Shown: positions 8,954-16,544 of the stretch, in pieces
How positions within the stretch are numbered: position 1 is the stretch's first letter
How the letters are laid out: every line of letters begins with the position of its first letter
Source: Prochlorococcus sp. AG-432-D11
GTDB taxonomy: Bacteria > Cyanobacteriota > Cyanobacteriia > PCC-6307 > Cyanobiaceae
NCBI GenBank assembly: GCA_003212885.1
Contig: QCOP01000009.1
Location: 1 to 39,714 of the forward strand
Length of the DNA: 39,714 bases
Reading direction: 5' to 3'
Program-made: the position numbers and the translations under genes
The notes under the pieces: generated by a model
What the model was told of the DNA's origin: nothing
Seen by the model: only the letters and a program-made list of their open reading frames with translations
Database searches by the model: none

Positions 8954-10267
8954 TTAGGAGCTCAATAATGCTCTCTTCGGACCATGAATAGGATCTTCTA
9001 CCACAATTGTTTGATCCCGATTAGCCCCTAGAGATACAATTGCAATAGGTACTTCCATTAATTCTGCTAAGAACCGAAGATAAGCCATTGCTGCTGGAGG
9101 AAGATCTTTTAATTGCCTGCAGTGAGCAGTTGAAGATTCCCACCCTGGGAGGGTTTTAAAAATAGGTTTGCATCTGCTAAAGGCCTCTGCACAACTAGGA
9201 AAATAATCAATTCTTTCACCATCAAGTTCATATGCAACACATATTTTGATTTCATCTAATTCATCCAAGACATCCAGCTTAGTGATTGCTAAGCAATCAA
9301 GTCCGTTTACTTCTACAGCATATCTTCCAATTACACCATCAAACCAGCCACATCTCCTTCTTCTCCCAGTAGTAGTACCGTATTCACACCCTCTATCACA
9401 CAATTGATCATTAATACTCCCATCTAATTCTGTAGGAAATGGACCTTCTCCTACTCTCGTGGTGTATGCCTTCGCTACTCCAATTACTCTGTCAATTAAA
9501 GTTGGTCCTACACCAGCACCAATGCAGGCTCCTCCAGAAACAGGGTTGGATGAAGTTACAAATGGATATGTGCCATGATCTAGATCTAAAAGGGTTCCTT
9601 GAGCACCTTCAAATAAAATGTTTTTTTTGTTTCTGGCTGCTTGATGTATAACTCTGGTGCAGTCAACAACATGAGGTCTTAGGGCTTCTCCGTATTCCAA
9701 ATACTCCTTAACTAGTATTTCTTTGTCTAGTGGGTTTTCATTGTATATTTTTTCTAAAATATTATTTTTTTCTGTAAGAGGGATATAAAGCCTTTCTCTT
9801 AACCTCTCCTCATCTAATAAATCAATAACCCTTATTCCATTCCTTTGTGATTTATCAGCATAAGTAGGGCCAATTCCCCTTCCTGTGGTACCGATCTTTT
9901 TTATACCTCTTTTTTCTTCCATAGCCGCATCCAATAAGCGGTGATATGGCATCGTGACGTGTGCTGAAGAAGCTAATTTTAAACCTGAAATATCAATATC
10001 ATTTTCTTTCAGCATCTTTAACTCGTTCAGCATTACTTTTGGATCAATAACTGTTCCTGAACCAATCAGACAAACCGTTTCAGGGTAGAGGATGCCTGAA
10101 GGTATTAAATGTAATTTAATTACTTTATCTTCAACTACTATTGTGTGCCCAGCATTAACACCTCCTTGATATCGGACTACAACATCAGCAGATCGACTTA
10201 GTAAATCAGTGATCTTGCCCTTGCCTTCGTCACCCCATTGAGCACCTATAACAACTACATTAGCCAA
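8954..10267 (-). CDS. purA: Adenylosuccinate synthetase
   Basis: Joins IMP and aspartate using GTP to form adenylosuccinate, the first committed step to AMP. The phosphate loop [16 protein letters not shown] lies at the N-terminus. Further motifs are [45 protein letters not shown]-type (seen as separate blocks) and [12 protein letters not shown]. The start drawn is TTG at 10265-10267, which begins [15 protein letters not shown] and gives 437 residues, as in related enzymes. The frame stays open to another TTG at 10300, which would add 11 residues ([11 protein letters not shown]) without a family counterpart. It lies between psb27 and the kinase gene on the same strand. Confidence 0.95.
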   Translation of the reverse strand: MANVVVIGAQWGDEGKGKITDLLSRSADVVVRYQGGVNAGHTIVVEDKVIKLHLIPSGILYPETVCLIGSGTVIDPKVMLNELKMLKENDIDISGLKLASSAHVTMPYHRLLDAAMEEKRGIKKIGTTGRGIGPTYADKSQRNGIRVIDLLDEERLRERLYIPLTEKNNILEKIYNENPLDKEILVKEYLEYGEALRPHVVDCTRVIHQAARNKKNILFEGAQGTLLDLDHGTYPFVTSSNPVSGGACIGAGVGPTLIDRVIGVAKAYTTRVGEGPFPTELDGSINDQLCDRGCEYGTTTGRRRRCGWFDGVIGRYAVEVNGLDCLAITKLDVLDELDEIKICVAYELDGERIDYFPSCAEAFSRCKPIFKTLPGWESSTAHCRQLKDLPPAAMAYLRFLAELMEVPIAIVSLGANRDQTIVVEDPIHGPKRALLSS

Positions 10268-10357
10268 GGGAAAATCGGTACGAAACCTATAAAACGGCAA
10301 TATATAACAATCTCAGATTTTCTTTCTTAAGTCAAAGCCGATATTAATAATTGTTTT

Positions 10358-10795
10358 TTAAAGCTCTTTGGTCACAATTTTTTCTGCTCTAGAGAGCTCT
10401 TTGTTTAGTCTTTCCTTAAGTTTTTCAGGAAGTGGTCTGTTCGCAAAAGTTTTGTAATGCCCAGCCATTGCATTCAAAGCAGTTTGCATAGTTGTGAATG
10501 ATACTGAACCGTTCACTTGAGGACGATTTCTATATCTAGAGATGTAGTCGGTGATCAACTGTAGAGCGTCGTCCTTAACTTGATCTTCGGTTTTTGTTTC
10601 GTCAGAATTTTCTATCGCCTCTTTAAGCCCTTGAGCAACGCTGATCGTATCATTTACGTAGTCTCCAGTCATTAGCGACCTACCTGCTTCTGCGGTTTCT
10701 CCGAAAGGTGAAATTAAAATCAGAAGACTTAGAGAAAATGCTAAAAAAGATTTTAGGAAGCCCTTTGCCAGATTGGTTAATGAAAATTGCTGCAT
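10358..10795 (-). CDS. psb27: Photosystem II assembly protein Psb27
   Basis: A lumenal helical-bundle protein that binds CP43 during photosystem II assembly and repair and holds off early docking of the oxygen-evolving complex. It has 145 residues. A signal peptide covers about 1-37 (hydrophobic core FLKSFLAFSLSLLILISPFG, then ETAEAG). The mature domain has TGDYVNDTISVAQGLKEAI, DYISRYRNRPQVNG and TALNAMAGHYKTFANRPLP, all typical. The odd point is that no cysteine exists anywhere in the protein. The lipobox seen in Psb27 of freshwater cyanobacteria is therefore absent, and the protein should be a soluble lumenal form. It lies between proS and purA on the same strand. Confidence 0.95.
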   Translation of the reverse strand: MQQFSLTNLAKGFLKSFLAFSLSLLILISPFGETAEAGRSLMTGDYVNDTISVAQGLKEAIENSDETKTEDQVKDDALQLITDYISRYRNRPQVNGSVSFTTMQTALNAMAGHYKTFANRPLPEKLKERLNKELSRAEKIVTKEL

Positions 10796-10835
10796 TTCTA
10801 AAAGGTCTAATGAGAAATAATCTTAATTTTAAACG

Positions 10836-12641
10836 TTAGTTGGACAGAACTTGTTTTTGACTTGAAACTTCTTCGAAGGTCCTTTTCAGAACTTCCTCTG
10901 ATGAAAGTACTAAGGCTTCAATGTCAGATCTCTTTTTTAATTCAACTTTGTCTTCTGAAGCATTTCTACCTACAGTTATTCTTATTGGGATACCTATTAA
11001 ATCAGCATCCTTAAATTTCACGCCTGCTCTTTCTTCTCTATCATCAAGTAGAACGTCAATGTTTTTATTTTTTAGATAAGAATAAAGTTTTTCACCTAAA
11101 TCTTTTTGAAAATTATCTTTTAAATTAGCAATAATGATAACCACCTCAAATGGAGCAATAGATAATGGCCAAATTATTCCATTCTTATCATTACTTTGTT
11201 CAATTGCTGCTTGGGCTAATCTAGATATTCCTATCCCATAGCATCCCATCCAAAAAGCTTCTTTCAATCCTGATTCATTAGTAAATTTTGAATCTAGTGC
11301 CTCAGAGTATTTACGCCCCAATTGAAAAATATGCCCAACTTCTATCCCTCTTTTTTCAATTAAATTACTCTTACTCTTGCTAATGCTATGTTCACCTGCT
11401 CTTGCCTTTCTTATGTCAACAGTCTTGTGCTTAAGCTTTCCTAATAATTCCCAATTGAAGTAGAAGTGGTGCAAATCAATTTTATTTGCACCACATACAA
11501 AGTGATTAAGATTTGCAGCAGTATGGTCTGTAAATCTTGTGAACTTCCTTTCCCAGGTAGAGGCATTATTTAAAAATGAGTCACTTAAATCAGGACCAAT
11601 GTACCCAAAAGGAATACAATTTAATCCTTGAGAAATTAATTTATCACTGGTGATTTGACTTATATTTAAAACTGCTTTTTTCTTCTCTTTGCTAATTTCA
11701 TTAATCAACTTAACTTCGTTGATTTCTTGATCCCCTCTTGTTGAAACTAAAATAGGTATTTCTTCACCACCTTCAAGGATGCTTAGAAAAAGAACAACTT
11801 TAATTATTTGCGAGGCATGTAAGTTGTTGTTAACACATAAAGTCTCAATAGAACATTGTTCTTTAGTTTCTTTAGTTGTAGGTGTTCCATTTTTTAATGG
11901 GACTGCTTTTTCTGGGATTGAAATTGCTTTCTCTTGGTTTGCTGAATATGTACCATCTTCACTAATTAAGATTAGATCTTCTCCTGAATTGGCTGTAACC
12001 ATGAACTCCTGCGAAGCAGCTCCTCCAATAGCTCCACTATCGGCATCCACTTTTACTGTATGAAGACCACATCTTTTAAAAATCTTTTCATATGCATCAT
12101 TCATTTTTTCATAGCTTTGAACTAAGCATGCTTTGTTTTTATGAAATGAATATGCATCCTTCATGATGAACTCTCTTCCTCGCATTAATCCAAAACGCGG
12201 TCTAATTTCATCACGGAATTTAGTTTGTATTTGATAAAGGTTTACTGGTAATTGTTTATATGAATTCAATACTTCTCCAATTATTTTTGTAATAACTTCT
12301 TCATGAGTAGGACCTAGTCCTAATTCCCGCCCTTGCCTATCTTTGAGATGGAACATAATCCCTTCTCCAGCTGTATAGCCTTCCCATCGACCACTTTCTT
12401 TCCAAAGGTCCGATGGATGCAGTTGAGGTAAAAGTGTTTCTAGGCAGCCTGCATTATTTAATTCTTCTCGAACAATGTTGGTTATCTTTTGGATCACTTT
12501 CCACATCAATGGCATATAAGCGTATACCCCAGCGGTTACACGCTTAATATATCCACCCCTTAATAGGAGTTGATGAGAGATGATCTCGGCGTCGGCGGGG
12601 ATGTCCCGCAGCGTCACCAGCATTAGGCGGGAGACGCGCAT
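10836..12641 (-). CDS. proS: Prolyl-tRNA synthetase
   Basis: Charges tRNA-Pro; bacterial-type class II synthetase with the editing insertion domain between motifs 2 and 3. The length is 601 residues. Seen motifs are LLRGGYIKRVTAGVYAYMPL, GPTHEEVIT and FRDEIRPRFGLMRGREFIMK (motif 2), then EAFWMGCYGIGISRL (motif 3) and the anticodon-binding domain with DDREERAGVKFKDADLIGIP. The first 21 codons are unlike the rest: almost all end in G or C, and the switch back to A/T-ending codons is abrupt at about 12578. This stretch also forms a GC hairpin in the mRNA at 12609-12595. It is the first gene of a minus-strand run with psb27, purA and a kinase. Confidence 0.97.
   Translation of the reverse strand: MRVSRLMLVTLRDIPADAEIISHQLLLRGGYIKRVTAGVYAYMPLMWKVIQKITNIVREELNNAGCLETLLPQLHPSDLWKESGRWEGYTAGEGIMFHLKDRQGRELGLGPTHEEVITKIIGEVLNSYKQLPVNLYQIQTKFRDEIRPRFGLMRGREFIMKDAYSFHKNKACLVQSYEKMNDAYEKIFKRCGLHTVKVDADSGAIGGAASQEFMVTANSGEDLILISEDGTYSANQEKAISIPEKAVPLKNGTPTTKETKEQCSIETLCVNNNLHASQIIKVVLFLSILEGGEEIPILVSTRGDQEINEVKLINEISKEKKKAVLNISQITSDKLISQGLNCIPFGYIGPDLSDSFLNNASTWERKFTRFTDHTAANLNHFVCGANKIDLHHFYFNWELLGKLKHKTVDIRKARAGEHSISKSKSNLIEKRGIEVGHIFQLGRKYSEALDSKFTNESGLKEAFWMGCYGIGISRLAQAAIEQSNDKNGIIWPLSIAPFEVVIIIANLKDNFQKDLGEKLYSYLKNKNIDVLLDDREERAGVKFKDADLIGIPIRITVGRNASEDKVELKKRSDIEALVLSSEEVLKRTFEEVSSQKQVLSN
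12595..12609 (-). promoter_or_regulatory. GC-only hairpin inside the 5' end of proS
   Basis: In the proS message, GCGGG (12609-12605) pairs with CCCGC (12599-12595) around a 5-base loop, ACATC. This starts 32 bases after the A of the start codon. Such a stem near the ribosome entry site could slow initiation. It might also be a by-product of the unusual codon block. No regulatory role is shown. Confidence 0.3.
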
Positions 12642-12725
12642 AAGCCTTCTTCCTTTTGTATTCCGCCTTTCGATAATATGTTGTCAGGGCTAATAGCCGA
12701 TTACAAAAGTGTCCCTATGTGAGAA

Positions 12726-12761
12726 AAGCTAGTAGAACTCTTTGAACTCATCTGCTAGCTT
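12726..12761 (+). repeat. 11-bp inverted repeat upstream of the HTH-like gene
   Basis: AAGCTAGTAGA (12726-12736) and TCTGCTAGCTT (12751-12761) are inverted repeats around a 14-base loop. All 11 positions pair in plus-strand RNA if one U-G wobble is allowed. The loop holds two copies of GAACTC or a close variant. The repeat lies 29 bp before the ATG at 12791, in the leader of the HTH-like gene and between divergent promoters. It could be an operator for that protein or an mRNA hairpin. A terminator is unlikely because no T run directly follows. Confidence 0.45.
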
Positions 12762-12790
12762 CTGAAAAAGTTTTTGAAGATTCTGAAATT

Positions 12791-13261
12791 ATGTTCAACG
12801 GGTCATCAGCTAAAAGTTCTAATGACCCTTATAGTTCTTCAATTTCGTCATTAAATGATCATATTCAAGCAGGTATGTCTAATTCAGAATCTTTAGTAGG
12901 AATTGATGAGGTTCAGAAGTCTTTGAATAGATCTCGAGCATCAGTTTATAGGTATTGTAATACCGATGCTCGCAATTTAAATCCACCATTTAATCCAAGA
13001 AAGCTAAATCCTGAATATAGAAGTGATCAAAAGGATCCTTTGTTATTTCATCCTAATGAGGTTGCAAGATTTGCAAAAGATATTTTGCGGATTAAAGAAG
13101 TTTCTGTCGAAGTACTTAATTCACCTTCCACTGCAACTCAAAATGTTTTAAATGCAATTTTAGAAGAACTAAGGATTATTAGATCTCAATTAGAATTTAA
13201 TGATCCTTCCACTAATAAAAAACCAACTCCAGATAATGAAGATGATAGGCCTGCAGTATAA
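12791..13261 (+). CDS. Small protein with a predicted helix-turn-helix
   Basis: A 156-residue protein, not recognised. Residues about 36-57 (VGIDEVQKSLNRSRASVYRY) look like a helix-turn-helix with the recognition helix NRSRASVYRYCN, similar to MerR- or resolvase-type helices. The serine-rich first 33 residues and the acidic last 20 look disordered. A helix at about 95-134 (ILRIKEVSVEVL, then ILEELRIIRSQLEF) may allow pairing of subunits. It is divergent from proS and is followed 66 bp later by ppa on the same strand. A long inverted repeat sits in its leader, which would fit self-regulation (inference). No strong ribosome binding site precedes the ATG. Confidence 0.68.
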   Translation: MFNGSSAKSSNDPYSSSISSLNDHIQAGMSNSESLVGIDEVQKSLNRSRASVYRYCNTDARNLNPPFNPRKLNPEYRSDQKDPLLFHPNEVARFAKDILRIKEVSVEVLNSPSTATQNVLNAILEELRIIRSQLEFNDPSTNKKPTPDNEDDRPAV

Positions 13262-13327
13262 TTTTTGTTCTCTTTTAGGGCTAGAATTTAGAACTTAGAA
13301 GGTAATGTACTTTATTTTTAGAATCTG

Positions 13328-13843
13328 ATGGATCTAAGCAGTCTTCAACCTTCTCCGTCAAAGGGATTAGTCAATTTAGTTGTTGAAATACCAGCTGGAA
13401 GTAGGAATAAATACGAATACTTTGCTGATGCAGGAATAATGGCATTAGATAGAGTTTTGCACTCTTCTGTGCGGTATCCTTTTGATTATGGGTTTATACC
13501 AAATACGCTTGCAGAAGATGGCGCTCCACTTGATGCAATGGTGATAATGCAAGAACCTACTTTTGCTGGTTGCTTAATAAAAGCTAGGCCAATAGGGGTA
13601 TTGGATATGCATGATTCAGGTGCTTATGATGGTAAATTGCTTTGTATTCCAATAGCTGATCCAAGACAACTTGAGATAACAAGCATTAAACAGATTTCTC
13701 CAAGTCAATTAGAAGATGTTGCAGAGTTTTTCCGTACTTATAAAAGCCTTGAAGGAAGAGTTGTTGAAATTGAAGGATGGAAGGATTTTGAGGCAGTTCA
13801 ACCTCTTTTAGAAAGCTGTATTAAAGCAAAGGAAGATAATTAA
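13328..13843 (+). CDS. ppa: Inorganic pyrophosphatase, family I, with a substituted signature aspartate
   Basis: Splits pyrophosphate released by biosynthesis into two phosphates, pulling those reactions forward; soluble cytoplasmic enzyme. It has 171 residues, as expected. Family blocks are present: [30 protein letters not shown], and [15 protein letters not shown] with Asp96, Asp101 and Lys103 where the E. coli enzyme has Asp97, Asp102 and Lys104. The signature usually read as D-x-D-P-x-D is here D64-G-A66-P-L-D69, so the middle aspartate is alanine. In the E. coli enzyme the matching Asp67 binds metal and the attacking water. The fold and the rest of the site look intact, so function may be altered rather than lost. 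Confidence 0.93.
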   Translation: MDLSSLQPSPSKGLVNLVVEIPAGSRNKYEYFADAGIMALDRVLHSSVRYPFDYGFIPNTLAEDGAPLDAMVIMQEPTFAGCLIKARPIGVLDMHDSGAYDGKLLCIPIADPRQLEITSIKQISPSQLEDVAEFFRTYKSLEGRVVEIEGWKDFEAVQPLLESCIKAKEDN

Positions 13844-13901
13844 CATTTTTTTTATGCAAGTTATTAATACTGTAAAATAAACCAAATTAGTTTTATACGA
13901 A

Positions 13902-14264
13902 ATGTACAAAAAACATAAAATTTATGTTTACTCCCTATGCAGTACTTGCAAGAGGTCTCTTAAATGGCTTAAAGAAAATAACTTAGAGTATGAAATGATT
14001 GATATTTGTAAATGTACACCTTCTAAAGAAATTATAGAAAAAACAATCGATCAATATGGAGACAAAAAGTATCTTTTTAATACTAGAGGTAAGTCTTATA
14101 GAGAATTGGGGGCAGAGAAAATTAAATCAATGAACAATGAAGAAGCTGTTAATGCTTTGGTTTCAGATGGAAAACTTATTAAAAGACCTTTTTTATTGAC
14201 TTCAAAAGGTAAAATATTGCTTGGTTTTAATGAGGCTAATTGGTCCGAGCTTTTGTTGTGTTGA
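13902..14264 (+). CDS. ArsC/Spx-family thioredoxin-fold protein
   Basis: A 120-residue protein of the ArsC/YffB/Spx group. The N-terminus IYVYSLCSTCKRSLKWL holds a C13-x-x-C16 pair at the place of the ArsC active-site cysteine. GLAWRK-like and late motifs follow as KYLFNTRGKSYRELG and DGKLIKRPFLLTSKGKILLGF, where KRPFL matches the conserved RP of the family. The CxxC form is closer to Spx or MgsR redox regulators and to YffB than to glutaredoxin-dependent arsenate reductase. Arsenate reduction should therefore not be assumed. The last 29 bp overlap the end of the membrane protein gene on the other strand. Confidence 0.85.
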   Translation: MYKKHKIYVYSLCSTCKRSLKWLKENNLEYEMIDICKCTPSKEIIEKTIDQYGDKKYLFNTRGKSYRELGAEKIKSMNNEEAVNALVSDGKLIKRPFLLTSKGKILLGFNEANWSELLLC

Positions 14265-15726
14265 AGTTCAGATCATCTAACTCAGTAATCATTTCAGAAA
14301 TACTATTCTGTGACTTAAGCTCTTGAAAACTAGATAGTTTTATTTTTTCAAAGATTGAAGTTAAAAGGAATTGAGTCTTGTTTAATACATCTTCACTCTC
14401 TAAAGAATCAGCTAGCTCTTCCCAGAATTGGTCTATAGTTTCTATACTTAACTTATTCAATGCGTTATCTTTTTCAAAAAAGGCATCTCCTGTATTTTTT
14501 GAAAATCCTAATAATGTATCTACCATTCCAGAAGAAAGTTGAGAACTAATTGCCTCCTCTGCTTTCTCTAGGACTAAATTAGGTTTAATTAATGTATGCA
14601 GGCTACTTTTTTTCATGCTTCTTTGAAGAGAGTAATTTAAAACAGCTATTAATTGCTGACGCATATTTGGACCAATCTTTTGCAAAAGGATTGGAAGCCA
14701 AAGTCTAACCAAATCTGAAATTTCACTGTTTCCATTTCCCCTTTTCAATTGATAACTACATAGATTCCTGATTTTGGTAGGAAGCCTTGGGGAATCAATA
14801 GAACTTTGAATGGTATCCAACATTTTTATAGTGAGTATTTCAAAAATTTCAATTGCAAGAAGTGCTACTATCCACTGGCTTATTGCAGCTCTAATTGGTT
14901 CAGTTTGTATAATTCTTGTATTGGACAATCTTTCAATAACAGGAAATATTCTAAGTAGTGGAAAGAAAGGAATTATCAAAGGAATATCTAACCACCTTTT
15001 TGAGATTGCATCAATCCATGTAATATCATTAAGCTTTCTTTTTAGGCTATAACTTCGAATTATGATATCTATTAAAAAGATAATTTGGAATGAAAGACTT
15101 ATTTGCCAAAAGTAATTATGTTTATTTCCTTTAATATCAAATTTGTTAGTAAATATAGATTCCGTAATGGGAATAATCTCTTTCTTCCAGAATAGATTTT
15201 CATTTGACCAGTCTACTTTTGTAAGATAATCAAAATCAAGTAATTCTTCAATAGCAATTCTGTAGCTTTCATTTTTAGTTTTCTTTCTTAACTTTTCTTT
15301 AATAGTCTCTAAGCCTTTTTTATTTGTCGCATTGTCATTACTTTCTTCTATTAGCAAAAGAGCTATGTTTTTTTGCTTGACAATTAGATCTTTTGCTCTT
15401 GGTGAGGTTTTGTTGATTGATATTTCTTGATTGAGAGAGTAGAAATTTTCAAGGAATCTGTCACTAAGATTGCTTTTTTTAATACCTTTAATTTTATCGT
15501 AATTTGAAATTATCCAAGGAATGTTGGTGTTTAATACCTTGTTACTAGCATTGTTGTGTACTAGTAGTTCATTTTTGATTAGAAAGCTCCTTAAATTCAC
15601 ATAGCTAATATCAAAAATTACCCATGAAAAGTTTGCAAGGGCCAAGATTGCCAATCCCTTGCTCCATGCTTTCCAATACTTGTCCTTGTCAGCCATTTTG
15701 GCTTTTTGCCAGCTTGGAATGACCAT
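14236..15726 (-). CDS. Membrane protein of unknown function, four predicted helices
   Basis: A 496-residue protein, not recognised. Predicted membrane helices are near 24-43 (ILALANFSWVIFDISYV), 205-225 (SLSFQIIFLIDIIIRSYSL), 247-265 (LDIPLIIPFFPLLRIFPVI) and 284-303 (SQWIVALLAIEIFEILTI). The stretch RSYSLKRKLNDITWIDAISK then RWLDIPLIIPFFPLLRIFP recalls the S4-S5 region of voltage-gated ion channels, where a basic segment precedes a Pro-rich helix, but I saw no pore selectivity motif. Residues about 310-496 are helical and soluble. The start could also be Met11. It is divergent from lepB, with 80 bp between. The name 'ion channel-like' would be speculation. Confidence 0.7.
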   Translation of the reverse strand: MVIPSWQKAKMADKDKYWKAWSKGLAILALANFSWVIFDISYVNLRSFLIKNELLVHNNASNKVLNTNIPWIISNYDKIKGIKKSNLSDRFLENFYSLNQEISINKTSPRAKDLIVKQKNIALLLIEESNDNATNKKGLETIKEKLRKKTKNESYRIAIEELLDFDYLTKVDWSNENLFWKKEIIPITESIFTNKFDIKGNKHNYFWQISLSFQIIFLIDIIIRSYSLKRKLNDITWIDAISKRWLDIPLIIPFFPLLRIFPVIERLSNTRIIQTEPIRAAISQWIVALLAIEIFEILTIKMLDTIQSSIDSPRLPTKIRNLCSYQLKRGNGNSEISDLVRLWLPILLQKIGPNMRQQLIAVLNYSLQRSMKKSSLHTLIKPNLVLEKAEEAISSQLSSGMVDTLLGFSKNTGDAFFEKDNALNKLSIETIDQFWEELADSLESEDVLNKTQFLLTSIFEKIKLSSFQELKSQNSISEMITELDDLNFNTTKARTN

Positions 15727-15806
15727 AATTGTTTAATATTGATTTAAACCTAGTCTTCTTCAACCAATGTGACTATGGTTAGTTTCTAAATTCATTAAAT
15801 AGATTT

Positions 15807-16544
15807 GTGCTTGGATTAAAAAAAAGAAAACCAACTAATGGTGAAGAAAAAACTTTAGGGGGCAATGGTCCTGAATTGAGAGAAATATCATTCTGGGAAT
15901 CATGGAGCCCCTTATTTTTTGCTTTAGTTCTTTATTCTGGCATTAGATATTTTGTTGCGGAGGCAAGATATATTCCATCTGGCTCAATGCTCCCAACATT
16001 ACAGATAAATGACAGGCTTTTGATTGAAAAGATTTCTTATCGAAATCGCTCTCCATTACGTGGAGAAATTGTTGTTTTTAACTCACCGAACTCTTTTGAT
16101 GAAGAAATCATTTCTCGACGATTAACACCATTACCTTCAAAATTTAAATGCGCTTTATTGAATTTTCCTATTATAAATTTAGTTAATACTATCCCAGGTT
16201 TTAGGGAACCATCTTGTGATGCTTATATCAAGAGAGTTGTAGCGATTTCAGGTGATGAAGTTTCTGTCAATTCGAAGGGTCAAGTTTACATTGATAATGA
16301 ACGAATTAAAGAATCATATGTAACGAATTTTTGCTCATCTTCAGACTTTCTTAATTCAACTTGTAATCCATTCCCCAAGGTAAAAGTTCCCCAGGGATAT
16401 GTTTTGGTTCTTGGTGATAACAGAAGAAATAGTTGGGATGGAAGATTTTGGCCAGGAGGTAAGTTTTTACCAGAAAACGAGATCATTGGACGAGCTTCAT
16501 TTCGTTTTTGGCCTTTAAATAGAATAGGAAATTTATCTAACTAA
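15807..16544 (+). CDS. lepB: Signal peptidase I
   Basis: Membrane-bound serine protease that removes signal peptides from exported proteins such as Psb27. It has 245 residues with one membrane anchor near 33-48. The catalytic serine lies in YIPSGSMLPTL (Ser60) and the general-base lysine in YIKRVVAISGDEV (Lys142). The later GDNRRNSWDGRFWP box is also conserved. An insertion of about 40 residues separates the Ser and Lys blocks. GTG 15807 is the only plausible start, since an in-frame TAA lies 12 bp upstream. The last 8 bp overlap the end of the degenerate dihydroorotase gene on the other strand. Confidence 0.95.
   Translation: MLGLKKRKPTNGEEKTLGGNGPELREISFWESWSPLFFALVLYSGIRYFVAEARYIPSGSMLPTLQINDRLLIEKISYRNRSPLRGEIVVFNSPNSFDEEIISRRLTPLPSKFKCALLNFPIINLVNTIPGFREPSCDAYIKRVVAISGDEVSVNSKGQVYIDNERIKESYVTNFCSSSDFLNSTCNPFPKVKVPQGYVLVLGDNRRNSWDGRFWPGGKFLPENEIIGRASFRFWPLNRIGNLSN

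Noticed and set aside
13902-14264. Naming the ArsC-like gene arsenate reductase
   Set aside because: The CxxC form and family breadth (Spx, MgsR, YffB) make the specific function unsafe, and no ars genes are nearby.
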